Counted from the first letter of the stretch, positions 54,113 to 63,574 are shown. The stretch is DNA of 64,000 nt from Paraglaciecola hydrolytica (GCF_001565895.1 NZ_LSNE01000001.1:62001-126000); one strand, 5' to 3'. The notes: a model not told the origin generated them from the sequence alone. Program-made: numbers and translations.

Positions 54113-55849
54113 ATGAGTTATAAAAAATACAGGAGCTTGTTACTCAGCTTCGCCTTCTCTGTGTTAATTAGTTTGTATTGCTCGAGTGCTTTGTCTGAGA
54201 TACCTCTAGTAAAAGCCAATAACCTTGGTGATTGGGTTGGTGTATTAAGTGTACCCAGCGGTGACTTAAGACTTTGGTTATCGATAAAGCATAATGAGCA
54301 GGGTGGACTACAAGCAACCCTTGAAAGCGTTGACCAAGCTCCAGGTAAAAAGATCGCTGTAAAAAATATAGATATTCAAAAGAATGTGCTGCGTTTTGAC
54401 ATTCCAGATATTGCAGCAAAATACATAGGACACTGGGATGAAAATACAAAAAAGTGGAGTGGGGAATTTACCCAAGGACAAACATTTAAGTTGAATTTTT
54501 CGCAAGGAAAACCTAAAGCGAACTCTACTTATAATGAGCTGAATGGTCATTGGCGAGGAGAGATTATGGGGCATCCTCTTATTGTCCGAATTTCAACTGA
54601 CGAATTAGGGACAGTGGCTATGCTGGATTCTCCTGATGAGGGGGTGCGAGGTCTGTTGATTTCGGCGCTTGCTTTTCACGAGCGCAGTGTATCTTTTGAG
54701 ATCCCCAAAGCAATGGTGAAATTTGATGGGATTCTCGCTCTTGATAACGACCAGTTTGCTGGAACATGGGTACAACAAGGTCAGCCAATTCGCTATATTA
54801 CGTTTATCAAACAAAGCGATGTTAGTGTTCAAAACGAACCTAATAGGCCTCAACATCCTAAAGGCAAACAACCTTATTTGTCAGAATCAGTTTCGTTCAT
54901 GAGTGGACAAACAAAGGATATAAAAATTGTAGGGACATTAACCTTACCAGCAGGAAACGGACCATTTCCCGCAGCCGTTTTAATTTCCGGCTCAGGACCA
55001 CAAGATAGGGATGAAACGTTTATGGGACATAAGCCATTTGCAGTCATCGCCGATTATCTAACTCGCCATGGAATTGCTGTTTTACGCTATGACGATCGAG
55101 GTGTAGCAGAGTCGCAGGGAGATTTTTATGCAGCAAGCTCTCTTGATTTTGCTAACGATGCCAATGCTGCTTTTAACTACTTGTCGAGTCGTGTAGAGAT
55201 CGATGTTCAATCTATAGGCATGATTGGCCACAGCGAAGGGGGATTAATTGCGCCGTTAGCGAGTAATACCAATGAAGATTTGGCTTTTATGATTTTATTG
55301 GCGGGCCCGGGGATCAAAACCCTAGATCTTATGTTAGCGCAACAAGATGCCATGGCCAGATTACAAGATGTTTCGGAAGAAAAATTGCAACGCATGTTGA
55401 GAATTTCTCGTTCGATTATGCAAAGCGTCATAACATCGCACACTGAAGATGCGGCTAAAAAATCTGTCTCTGAGATTTTGTCGCCAGAAAACTTAAACAT
55501 TCTAGATCTGCCTGAAAGCCAGAAGTCAGCCATGGTAAATAGCTACACCTCACCCTGGTATCGATATTTTATGAGCTATGATCCGGCCGAACATTTTACC
55601 GCCCAAAACTTACCCATTTTGGCGCTCTATGGCGAGCTTGATGTGCAAGTAACAGCCAAGGAAAATTACACTGGTTTGAGTGACATTTTAAAAGATCATA
55701 CTGATGCGACTATCAAACTGCTGCCAAAGCTAAATCATCTTTTCCAGCAAGCAAAAACCGGCAGTATGAGTGAATATAGGCAAATTGAACAAACTTTTTC
55801 GCCAGAGGTTTTGAAGCTTATTTCTGCATGGATAAATGCGCGTTTTTGA
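54113..55849 (+). CDS. Secreted alpha/beta hydrolase (S9/S33-like)
   Basis: 578 residues from ATG 54113, with a signal peptide (cleavage near SALS-EI). An N-terminal beta-rich domain of about 230 residues (two related halves around NLGDWVGVL and ELNGHWRGEI) is followed by an alpha/beta-hydrolase domain: ISGSGPQDRDE oxyanion region, GMIGHSEGGLIAP nucleophile elbow, Asp in LYGELDVQV and His in LPKLNHLFQ. All triad residues are present. Probably a periplasmic esterase or peptidase; substrate unknown. Confidence 0.88.
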   Translation: MSYKKYRSLLLSFAFSVLISLYCSSALSEIPLVKANNLGDWVGVLSVPSGDLRLWLSIKHNEQGGLQATLESVDQAPGKKIAVKNIDIQKNVLRFDIPDIAAKYIGHWDENTKKWSGEFTQGQTFKLNFSQGKPKANSTYNELNGHWRGEIMGHPLIVRISTDELGTVAMLDSPDEGVRGLLISALAFHERSVSFEIPKAMVKFDGILALDNDQFAGTWVQQGQPIRYITFIKQSDVSVQNEPNRPQHPKGKQPYLSESVSFMSGQTKDIKIVGTLTLPAGNGPFPAAVLISGSGPQDRDETFMGHKPFAVIADYLTRHGIAVLRYDDRGVAESQGDFYAASSLDFANDANAAFNYLSSRVEIDVQSIGMIGHSEGGLIAPLASNTNEDLAFMILLAGPGIKTLDLMLAQQDAMARLQDVSEEKLQRMLRISRSIMQSVITSHTEDAAKKSVSEILSPENLNILDLPESQKSAMVNSYTSPWYRYFMSYDPAEHFTAQNLPILALYGELDVQVTAKENYTGLSDILKDHTDATIKLLPKLNHLFQQAKTGSMSEYRQIEQTFSPEVLKLISAWINARF

Positions 55850-55994
55850 AACGCTATATCAAATTTCACCACAAATTATTTAGCTCAAATTGAGACTCAG
55901 AACTTTGTAATCAGGTTAACGTTAGACGTTATGTGTATTACAGAGGTAGTGACCCTTTATATAAAAAATACAGAAGACAGTGAGGAAATAAACA

Positions 55995-56645
55995 ATGTCT
56001 AATCTTGCCATTACCGCAACGATAAAAATCAGTATTAAATTCATCTTCATCTACATTTTGTTGCTTTATTTTGGCCGTGGCGACCTTGTTTTAGCGGCGA
56101 CTGTTGAACCAAAATTGAATGAAATTGAAGTTCAAAAAACGTGTTTAGGCCAATTTACAGATTATGACAATTGGGTAGATTCTCTTAGGGAAAAAAACGG
56201 CTATATAAAAACCTTTTTCCTAAAGTTAAAGTATAGCCGTGCGGCCTATAATGACGTTAAAAATCAATTAGATTGCGACGTTATTCACTATACCAGCAAG
56301 GGCGTGACTATAAGTGGGTATATTGTTGTTCCCAAAAATAGCAAACAGCAAAAAATACCTGTGCTCATTTACAACAACGGCAATAATCAACATTTAGGCT
56401 CTATCACCTTTAGCCATATGTTCAACAATATATTTCCGCTGGCAAACAAAGGTTATATTGTTTTAGCTAGTCAATACCGCGGCACCTTTCACGAATCTAA
56501 AGGGGTAAAAGACGCCAATGAAAAATTTGGTGATGATGTTAATTATATGCTTGCACTGCTTGATTTAATAAATACATTACCAATGGCTGACACTGCAAAT
56601 GTGACTATCTCTGGGGGACATCGTCGTAATTTTATTGCGATGTAA
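55995..56645 (+). pseudogene. Truncated secreted alpha/beta hydrolase
   Basis: 216 residues remain. A signal anchor is followed by a dienelactone-hydrolase-like N-terminus (ISGYIVVPKNSKQQKIPVLI, cut here; then YIVLASQYRGTFHESKG and DDVNYMLALLDLI). The frame ends at VTISGGHRRNFIAM, exactly where the nucleophile elbow (GxSxGG) should be, so the Ser, Asp and His are missing. The break lies about 40 bases before the sigma-gene remnant, which suggests truncation by the same rearrangement. Confidence 0.75.
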
Positions 56646-56687
56646 AGTAATAGAAGATTTTTTTGTCGAAATTATGTCGTCAAAAAA

Positions 56688-56861
56688 CCTATTGCCTATG
56701 CCGATAATATCAACAATCAACACGCTGCCGAGATAGTTAACCTAGCCCTATTAAATTTTAACTATCAATGGATACTCGCCATGATAGCTATTCTGGTGAT
56801 TGTTCCTGCTGCGTGGCACGCCCGTCAAGTGAGGCTAAGGATGAAGCAGGCTAATTCTTAG
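56688..56861 (+). pseudogene. Remnant of the 3' end of the sigma factor gene
   Basis: 58 codons, in frame and with their own stop, almost identical to the end of the sigma gene (52460-52630): PIAYADNINNQ, AAEIVNLALLNFNYQWILAM and AILVIVPAAWHA are shared, while the last few residues differ (RQVRLRMKQANS here). DNA identity starts abruptly near 56687 and is nearly complete for about 140 bases. A terminator follows at 56877. Confidence 0.92.
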
Positions 56862-56876
56862 ATAGAGCTATCAATA

Positions 56877-56898
56877 TGGGGCGCAATGCCCCATTTTT
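56877..56898 (+). terminator. Rho-independent terminator after the sigma-gene remnant
   Basis: TGGGGC, GCAAT loop, GCCCCA, then five T. The intact sigma gene has no such structure, so this may be its original terminator. Confidence 0.85.
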
Positions 56899-56927
56899 GT
56901 AATTCACTTATCCAACTTAGGTTGGCC

Positions 56928-58118
56928 TTAATTACCAATAACTCCGCTACGCCCAGCCAAGGTAGCAAAGATCATCACCATAATACTTGCGCCAATCAAG
57001 ACTAAAAATGGTGCTGTCCAACTGCGACTTACATCATTTAAAACGCCAATTAAAAATGGGCCTAACGCCGCGCCCATATAGCCAATAAATTGGGCCATGC
57101 CTGATAATGCAGCAGCCTGATGATGGTCACGCGTTCGCAAGCCGAAAAAGGCTAAGCTGGTAGTGAGTGACGCGCCACCGCCTAAGCCCAAACTGATAAT
57201 CCAAATCAAAGATAAGCTTGGAGCGAAATACAAACCTAAGGTGCCGATGAGTAACAATAACCCGCAGGTCAATCCTAATAATGTTTGGTCTTTCATTTTT
57301 GCAATAATTGGCGCGCAGGCTAGGTTAGTGACAATCGCGACCAGTTGATAAATCAATAAATAAAAACCGGCATCTAGTGCTGTAAGCCCTATTGTTAAGG
57401 CATACGAAGCAAACCAACCTACAATTGAATAAAAAATTAAAGAATGAAACACAAAAAACAAAGCAACGTGCCAGCCAGTGGCATCGCGCCAAGGGCTTGT
57501 AAAAGGATTAGCTTTTTGAATATTGAGGTTAGTGGTAAATCCCTTAAGTAGGGGTAGCCAAACTATCAACGCGATCGCTGATAGTAGCGCCCAACATCCG
57601 ATTGACCAGCGCCAGTCCAAGTCGGCCATTTGACTAATAGGCACCGCAAGTCCGGCTGCTAGGCTGGCAAAACCCGCCATCGCCGCCGCATAAATCGAGA
57701 TAACGGTAGCAGTGTTATGTTTAAAATCGCGTTTTATTAAACCGGGTAATAATACATTGCCAAGGGCAATCCCGGCGCTTAGCAGCAGGGTACCTAGCCA
57801 AATGGCGCCAGTAAAATCGCAAGAGCGCAGTATTGTTCCAGCAGTAATGATAAACAGGGCAAAACCAATCACAGGTTCAAGCCCATAATTGCGACCAAGT
57901 CTTGGTGCAAACAAAGATAACAAGCCAAAAATTAACAAGGGTAAGGCGTTTAACAGCCCAGCACCTGTGCCATCTAAGCCAAGAGCATTTTGTATATCGG
58001 CTAATACAGGCCCAACACTGGTTAAAGGCGCACGTAAGTTAGCTCCAACCAAGATAATGGCCAAAAATAAGTAATTAAATCGAGGAAATTTAGCAAAGGA
58101 AATCGCGTTTTTAAACAT
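56928..58118 (-). CDS. MFS transporter, CynX/NimT family
   Basis: 396 residues from ATG 58118; a TTG further upstream is less likely. Twelve transmembrane helices. The start (ILVGANLRAPLTSVGPVLADI) and GNVLLPGLIKRDF are typical of the CynX/NimT group (cyanate or 2-nitroimidazole transporters). Substrate not predictable. Divergent from the GH105 lipoprotein gene. Confidence 0.85.
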   Translation of the reverse strand: MFKNAISFAKFPRFNYLFLAIILVGANLRAPLTSVGPVLADIQNALGLDGTGAGLLNALPLLIFGLLSLFAPRLGRNYGLEPVIGFALFIITAGTILRSCDFTGAIWLGTLLLSAGIALGNVLLPGLIKRDFKHNTATVISIYAAAMAGFASLAAGLAVPISQMADLDWRWSIGCWALLSAIALIVWLPLLKGFTTNLNIQKANPFTSPWRDATGWHVALFFVFHSLIFYSIVGWFASYALTIGLTALDAGFYLLIYQLVAIVTNLACAPIIAKMKDQTLLGLTCGLLLLIGTLGLYFAPSLSLIWIISLGLGGGASLTTSLAFFGLRTRDHHQAAALSGMAQFIGYMGAALGPFLIGVLNDVSRSWTAPFLVLIGASIMVMIFATLAGRSGVIGN

Positions 58119-58174
58119 GCAGGCACCAGCACAATAATCAGTATTGTAATTCAATAGCTGAAGTTTGTGCGTTG

Positions 58175-58186
58175 GTTAACGTTAAC
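58175..58186. promoter_or_regulatory. GTTAACGTTAAC palindrome between the MFS and GH105 genes
   Basis: A perfect 12-bp palindrome followed by CGCTTACGC, the style of LacI-family operators. The spacer (58119-58515) has no other clear element. Confidence 0.4.
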
Positions 58187-58515
58187 GCTTACGCAAACAA
58201 CTGAACGTTGAATGTCTAAAGCAAGGCTAAAATAATACTATTTATGAGTCAAGCACTTAGCTTTATGAAATTACACAATCAGTCTGCGTAATTCCATCAG
58301 TTTGCCGATTTAAGTTCAGTTCTGAACCTTCTTTGTGCTTATTATCGACCTCAAGATTTTGGTAGATTATATTCGTTGTTTAAACGTCTTATTTTGACTC
58401 AGGGATATGAGCAGCGCACTTTCAGCATTGAATATTTTATCTTTGCTGATAACTGCGGTTTGGTTTGCATGGCGTTTAACTCTTTTTTGCTCATGAAAAT
58501 ACCATCGAGGAAAAC

Positions 58516-60507
58516 ATGGATAATTATAAATTGAGTATGGCAGTGGCACTTTTTGCACTGTTAGCGGGCTGTTCGTCGTCAAATCAGATTAAAAGTGATG
58601 TCTACGAAGCGCGACAAGTACCTGAAAGGTCTGATGATTTTGCCTTTGAAAATGACAAAGTAGCCTTTCGTGTTTACGGCCCCGCACTTAAAGATTCGGC
58701 AGAAAATAACGGTACTGATTGCTGGTTAAAACGTGTCTCTACACCGGTGATTAACAAGTGGTACAGCGAGCACCTGCAAGGTAAGTCTTATCATGTGGAT
58801 CATGGTGAAGGTTATGATCCCTACCATGTTGGCAGTTCGCTAGGCTGCGGTGGTATTGCCTTGTGGCAACCACAAGATGCCGACCCTTTACAACAGCCCA
58901 ATGTTTACACAGATTTTAAAGTCATTGAAAAAAGCCGCAAAAAAGTAGTGTTTGAACTTGTTTACTACTGGCAAGAGCAAAACATCCAAGAAGTAAAACG
59001 CATCACCTTGGCTCAAGGCAGCCAGTTGTATCATGCGCAAAGCCAGTTTACCCAAGACGGCAAACCCATTCAGTTGCAAGTGGCGGTGGGCATCACCACT
59101 CATGACGGTAAAGCCTTAGTGGATGTGAGTGATGACAGTCAGATTGTGTCTAGTTGGGAAAAAATTGACGACAGCCACGTTGGCACAGCGGTTATTTTAC
59201 CCAAGAGCTATGCTGGCCGTTTTGTAGCGCAAACCTCGGATAAAAAAGATCGTAATAACGCGGTGCTGGTTACCAGTACTGACGACCAAGGCAAACTCAG
59301 CTATTACGCAGGTTTTGCATGGCAAAAGGCCGGTGATATCACTACTTATTTTGATTGGAAAGCCTATCTTAGGGATTATCTAGGTGAGCCTGCTACACCA
59401 GCAACTATGGCCTCAGTCAAGGCTTTAACCCAGCAGGTTGCCGATTGGCAAATTGCCCATCATGAAGAGCAAGGCAAGTATCGTGCATTGCCTACCATTC
59501 CGCCCAGTTGGGCTAAACGTGATCGTTATCATGATTTAGATTGGCATCAAGGCGCACTCTACGCTGGCATGGATCAGTGGCGCAAAATAGCCGATGATCC
59601 CACTAAATATACCCAGTGGTTGCAGGACATTGGCGAGCGAAATAAATGGACATTACACAGACGACCCTATCACGCTGATGATCACACCGTTGGCCAGTTT
59701 TATTTGTCATTTTATGAAGATTTTAAACAGCCTGAGATGCTTAAACCCACTCAGCAACAATTTGACTGGATCCTTGAGCATCCTAAAACCGGTACTTTAG
59801 ACTGGTTAGCCGATAATACTCACGCCCATGATCGTTGGGGGTGGTGTGATGCTTTATTTATGGCGCCACCAGTATGGACACGTTTAGCCAAAATTACCGG
59901 TGACAGCATGTACCTGGATTTTATGGATCAGGAATATCACGCCACCTACGATTTATTGTGGAGTAAAAAAGACAAACTCTTTTGGCGCGATTCGAGCTTT
60001 TTTGGCAAAACCGAAAACAATGGCCAAGACATCTTTTGGGCACGAGGCAACGGTTGGGTATTTGGCGGCTTAGCCCTGATGATCCCCGACCTACCGCAAG
60101 ATTGGCAAGGCCGCCAATTCTACGTGGATTTGTTCACTACTATGGCCAAGCAACTTAAAGCCATCCAACGTGCAGATGGCACCTGGTCAATGGGTTTATT
60201 GGGCGGAGTAGAAGGTTACCCACAAGTAGAAACCAGCGGCACCTCGTTTTTCACCTTTGGTCTAGCTTGGGGTATTAACAACGGTTTATTAGACAGCGAC
60301 GAATATCGCCCAGTAGTGATGAAAGCCTGGCGCGCCCTACAATTGGCGGTAAACCATGAAGGCATGTTGGGCAATGTACAACCCGTTGGCGCCGCCCCAG
60401 GCGACTCCTTCCCTAATTACACCGAAGTCTATGGCGTAGGCGCATTTCTCGCCGCCGGCAGCGAGCTTTTTACTTTGCTGCAAAACGAACAGGCAGCTAC
60501 TAAATAA
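58516..60507 (+). CDS. DUF4861-GH105 lipoprotein (unsaturated glycuronyl hydrolase type)
   Basis: 663 residues; GAGGAAA precedes ATG. Lipobox LLAGCSS near residue 19. Residues of about 35-300 match DUF4861 (VAFRVYGPALKDSAENNGTDCW, cut here; GSSLGCGGIALW), residues of about 320-655 an (alpha/alpha)6 barrel of the GH88/GH105 type (HDRWGWCDALFMAPP, FWARGNGWVFGGL, GTWSMGLLGG). GH105 enzymes remove 4,5-unsaturated uronic acid from oligosaccharides made by lyases, for example from ulvan or rhamnogalacturonan. The fusion is known in marine bacteria. A terminator follows. Confidence 0.88.
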   Translation: MDNYKLSMAVALFALLAGCSSSNQIKSDVYEARQVPERSDDFAFENDKVAFRVYGPALKDSAENNGTDCWLKRVSTPVINKWYSEHLQGKSYHVDHGEGYDPYHVGSSLGCGGIALWQPQDADPLQQPNVYTDFKVIEKSRKKVVFELVYYWQEQNIQEVKRITLAQGSQLYHAQSQFTQDGKPIQLQVAVGITTHDGKALVDVSDDSQIVSSWEKIDDSHVGTAVILPKSYAGRFVAQTSDKKDRNNAVLVTSTDDQGKLSYYAGFAWQKAGDITTYFDWKAYLRDYLGEPATPATMASVKALTQQVADWQIAHHEEQGKYRALPTIPPSWAKRDRYHDLDWHQGALYAGMDQWRKIADDPTKYTQWLQDIGERNKWTLHRRPYHADDHTVGQFYLSFYEDFKQPEMLKPTQQQFDWILEHPKTGTLDWLADNTHAHDRWGWCDALFMAPPVWTRLAKITGDSMYLDFMDQEYHATYDLLWSKKDKLFWRDSSFFGKTENNGQDIFWARGNGWVFGGLALMIPDLPQDWQGRQFYVDLFTTMAKQLKAIQRADGTWSMGLLGGVEGYPQVETSGTSFFTFGLAWGINNGLLDSDEYRPVVMKAWRALQLAVNHEGMLGNVQPVGAAPGDSFPNYTEVYGVGAFLAAGSELFTLLQNEQAATK

Positions 60508-60563
60508 GAGCTTATTCCTCGGTTTTGTAGGTTTAAGTGAGGTAAAAATGTAAGTGTTAATTG

Positions 60564-60589
60564 AAAAAACCGACTGCTGTCGGTTTTTT
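60564..60589 (+). terminator. Rho-independent terminator (bidirectional)
   Basis: A-tract, ACCGAC-TGCT-GTCGGT stem-loop, T-run; serves GH105 and possibly the convergent minus-strand operon. Confidence 0.9.
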
Positions 60590-60646
60590 GTTATAGGCCT
60601 ACACAGCCGATTCAGTGCGTGTTTAGCATTGTTCTAGGGTTGTATC

Positions 60647-61147
60647 TTACATGGCATCGTTCACGGTTTTACTATCAACAAATTGTTCAAAACTGACTAT
60701 CTTGCCATCTTTAAGTTGCCAAAGGTGTGCGACTCTGGCCTTGAAATGTTTGCCACTGGTTTTATAAGTGCCGCTGTAGGTGCCGTAGGCAATAACCTTG
60801 TCGCCAGCAGCAACATAGTCTTCAACAGCAAAATTGTAGCCAATCCATTCACTGCCTAAACGAGCAAAAACATGTTTTTCAATTTGCTCAAAGCCCTGGT
60901 AGGTTCCGGCATAAGGAAAGCCTGCCGCTTCGGTCCACAGTGTTTCACTTGTCATGTAACGCTGGAGATTTTTACCGTTTTCTTCTGAGGTTTTGCCCTC
61001 ATAAGTACTTTTTACAATATCAAGATTAGTCATGGTTTGAGTCTCCCTATATGAAGGTTTTTGACTGTCTGAAGTCGTTGTTGTTGCTTGGCTTGTACAT
61101 GCTTGAAGCATTATCAGCACTATTAAAGTACTTATTACTTGTCTCAT
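60647..61147 (-). CDS. SnoaL/NTF2-like lipoprotein
   Basis: 166 residues. The signal peptide ends in a lipobox (IMLQACTSQ). The mature domain is an NTF2-like fold: LDIVKSTYEG, YMTSETLWTEAAGFPYAG, GDKVIAYGTYSGTYKTSG and AHLWQLKDGKIVSFEQF. Similar to ester-cyclase-type SnoaL proteins; substrate unknown. Last gene of the minus-strand set behind the LysR regulator. Confidence 0.8.
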   Translation of the reverse strand: MRQVISTLIVLIMLQACTSQATTTTSDSQKPSYRETQTMTNLDIVKSTYEGKTSEENGKNLQRYMTSETLWTEAAGFPYAGTYQGFEQIEKHVFARLGSEWIGYNFAVEDYVAAGDKVIAYGTYSGTYKTSGKHFKARVAHLWQLKDGKIVSFEQFVDSKTVNDAM

Positions 61148-61229
61148 GGCTTAACTCCTGAATTGAGATATCGCAGAGACGTTTCGCCCTATTGCCGTTT
61201 GAAACGTCTCAACTAAAACCTAAGTGTGG

Positions 61230-62114
61230 CTACTGCCCCCACTTCATCTCGCCCATAATGACTTTGGCACTTAATACTAAAATGTTGTCGCCGCCAATAT
61301 TTGGGTAGCTTGCTTGCATTTTGGCAATCAATTCACTTGAATTGCTTGAGGCTTTGGCAGCTGTTTCAAAGTTTTGGATGTACTGACGGGTAAAATTAAC
61401 CGCTTGAATCGTTAAGGGTTTGTTGCCCACTATATGCCCCGGGATCACAGTTGTAGGATGTAGCTGTTCGATAACATCGAGGGTTTTATACCAAAGATGA
61501 CGTGATTCAGGCGTTTGTGTGTCAGCTAAAAATACATGCATATTGCCAAATACCACCACGCCACCCAGCATCGTTTTGCTAGAAGGGATCCACACAAAGG
61601 TATGTTTTGGATCATGGCCATCAAGCCCGACAATTTTAACCTTCTCACCATCAACCATAAGGGTGTCGCCTTTAAGTACTTCAGGCACAACCAACTCTTG
61701 CGGTGCATTCTCTTTTAGAATTGGTCCCCAGTAGCTTTTTTTAGGTACCATTGAGGCAATAATATATTCTTGGGTTTTAGCGGATGAGACTACCTTGGCA
61801 TGAGGATACGCTGCAGTGATCACATCTAGCCCAAAATAATAATCAGGATCGCCATGACTAATGTAAATAGTAGTGAGTTTTTTGCCTGATTTTCTAATCA
61901 ACTCAACCACCGATTGGGCGTCATTACGCTGAAATTGTGCGTCAACTAAGATGGCTTCTGTTGGCCCAGTGATTAATACCGAGCTTACTGGAAATAGGCT
62001 TTTTTCTTGTGGATTAAACACAGAGGTTTCTAGTGTTGCACTGGTAGCGCTGGCGGATAAGGCGAGCATGGAGAACATTGTACCTGCCTGAACTAATTTG
62101 GATAAAAATGTCAT
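61230..62114 (-). CDS. Exported MBL-fold metallo-hydrolase
   Basis: 294 residues from ATG 62114 (AGGA upstream), with a signal peptide (cleavage near TSA-TL). Metallo-beta-lactamase fold, but the metal motif HxHxDH reads HGDPDY, so the second His is Asp and the last His is Tyr. The late His in VIPGHIVG and the GLDGHDPKHTF region remain. This variant motif occurs in a subgroup of periplasmic MBL proteins; activity is uncertain. Confidence 0.85.
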   Translation of the reverse strand: MTFLSKLVQAGTMFSMLALSASATSATLETSVFNPQEKSLFPVSSVLITGPTEAILVDAQFQRNDAQSVVELIRKSGKKLTTIYISHGDPDYYFGLDVITAAYPHAKVVSSAKTQEYIIASMVPKKSYWGPILKENAPQELVVPEVLKGDTLMVDGEKVKIVGLDGHDPKHTFVWIPSSKTMLGGVVVFGNMHVFLADTQTPESRHLWYKTLDVIEQLHPTTVIPGHIVGNKPLTIQAVNFTRQYIQNFETAAKASSNSSELIAKMQASYPNIGGDNILVLSAKVIMGEMKWGQ

Positions 62115-62239
62115 GGTAGTTCCTAAACTGTCGCTAATGTAGCGAGTGAATAAATAGTGGTTAAATAAGGGGCTTAGTGTTTTTGCTTGCGCAAAACACG
62201 CCATTGGGCATCTTGCCAATGGCTGTTTAGTATTAATAT

Positions 62240-62833
62240 TTAAAGAATGTTGACGACGTCTGCAAATGCTAGACGTGGGCCTCTAGGATAGTTTTTCGAC
62301 GCATCGCCGTAGCCGATATTAATGATGAAGTTAGACTTGTAGCGACCGTCAGGGAAGAAGGTTTCATCCACGACCTTGTTGTTGAAACCGCTCATTGGGC
62401 CGCAATCTAAACCAAGGCTGCGAGCTGCCAAGATGAAGTAAGCGCCTTGCAAACTTGAGTTTCTAAACGCGGTGGTATCACGCAACGTTTCATTGCTGGC
62501 AAACATGTCTTTGGCAGTCGGATTAGCAGGAAATTGCACCGGCAAGTTATTATAAAACTGGCTGTCTGAGGCAATGATCACGCTGGCAGGCGCCGCCATA
62601 CTTTTTTGCTGATTACCCGGTGCTAAGGCTTTGTTTAACTTTGCTTTTGCGTCGGCACTTTTTACCACCACGTAATAACCTGGTTGGCAGTTCATGGATG
62701 TTGGTGCCCACTTCATTAACTCATATAGTTCTTTAATTAAGTCATCAGACACGGGCTTATCTAAAAAAGCGTTAAATGTGCGTGCTTCGGTAAACAGTTG
62801 AGCTTGTGTTTTGTTATCTAATTTGCTGGTCAT
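62240..62833 (-). CDS. Nitroreductase family protein (RutE/HadB-like)
   Basis: 197 residues from ATG 62833, with GGAG 6 bases upstream, so the ATG 12 bases earlier (which contains that site) is rejected. FMN flavoprotein: ARTFNAFLDKPVSDDLIKEL, MKWAPTSMNCQPG and the C-terminal GYGDASKNYPRGPRLAF are characteristic of RutE-type malonic-semialdehyde reductases. It may reduce enals, quinones or nitro compounds with NAD(P)H. Confidence 0.9.
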   Translation of the reverse strand: MTSKLDNKTQAQLFTEARTFNAFLDKPVSDDLIKELYELMKWAPTSMNCQPGYYVVVKSADAKAKLNKALAPGNQQKSMAAPASVIIASDSQFYNNLPVQFPANPTAKDMFASNETLRDTTAFRNSSLQGAYFILAARSLGLDCGPMSGFNNKVVDETFFPDGRYKSNFIINIGYGDASKNYPRGPRLAFADVVNIL

Positions 62834-62883
62834 ATAATTCTCCATTTTGTGATGTTAAATAGGCTTGTTAATGGCTAAAAGTC

Positions 62884-63561
62884 TCAATCTATTGTCTTTA
62901 ATACACGCGCTACATAAGCTACCCACTGCTTAGGCTGGCCGTAATAACTACCGTGATCCAGTTTGGTAAAGGCACCATCAGCATGTTCAAACGCCAGAGT
63001 TGGAAATCCGTTACCACCGACTAAATGCAGCATATTTCGCGAATTGTTGATGTGCTGGGCCGTTTTTTCACCATTAAATAGCGTGAAGGCATTTAAGAAG
63101 GCGGCGGAGTCGACAGCCAGCTCGCTGACAATGGCTGTAAGGTTCGAAATATCTGACTGGGAACGGCCTTCGACAAATTGTGTTATTTGCATCTGGTGCA
63201 ACATCAACACAGGATCAACACCTAGAGATTGAGCCGCTAATAGCGCCGCAATCGGAGTATCAGAATCCACAACACGTTGTTTGTCCTCTAATACCTGAGA
63301 GTAATAAGTTGGACTAAACACTTGCCCTGTTAAGCCAGTGATCTTTTTGTCCATGGTGATTATTTGCTGATGAAAATCCGCTGATAATTGCCGTTTATTG
63401 GCACCCGAAAATAATCCGCCGCCATGTAGCTTAATGTCTACAGCAGTTAACTCAGTGAGTGCATCAATCAGCGGTGCCGCGGCGTAACACCAGCCGCACT
63501 GGGGGTCCATAATGTAATGTAAGGTTTTCAATGTCATTTCCTGTGTTAACTGTGAGTTCAT
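62884..63561 (-). CDS. DsbA-family protein (FrnE-like)
   Basis: 225 residues, no signal peptide. Thioredoxin fold with the active site CGWC in YIMDPQCGWCYAAAP and a helical insertion. This is the cytoplasmic DsbA-like group related to FrnE and 2-hydroxychromene-2-carboxylate isomerase. The first ATG (63561) and a second (63537) are both possible; neither has a well-placed ribosome-binding site. First gene of the minus-strand set, divergent from the LysR gene. Confidence 0.87.
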   Translation of the reverse strand: MNSQLTQEMTLKTLHYIMDPQCGWCYAAAPLIDALTELTAVDIKLHGGGLFSGANKRQLSADFHQQIITMDKKITGLTGQVFSPTYYSQVLEDKQRVVDSDTPIAALLAAQSLGVDPVLMLHQMQITQFVEGRSQSDISNLTAIVSELAVDSAAFLNAFTLFNGEKTAQHINNSRNMLHLVGGNGFPTLAFEHADGAFTKLDHGSYYGQPKQWVAYVARVLKTID

Positions 63562-63574
63562 GAGTTAAGTCTAA

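Noticed and set aside
55921-55927. GTTAGAC followed by GTTATG, resembling an integron attC core
   Set aside because: No matching inverse core or foldable attC structure could be found around it, and no integron integrase is present.
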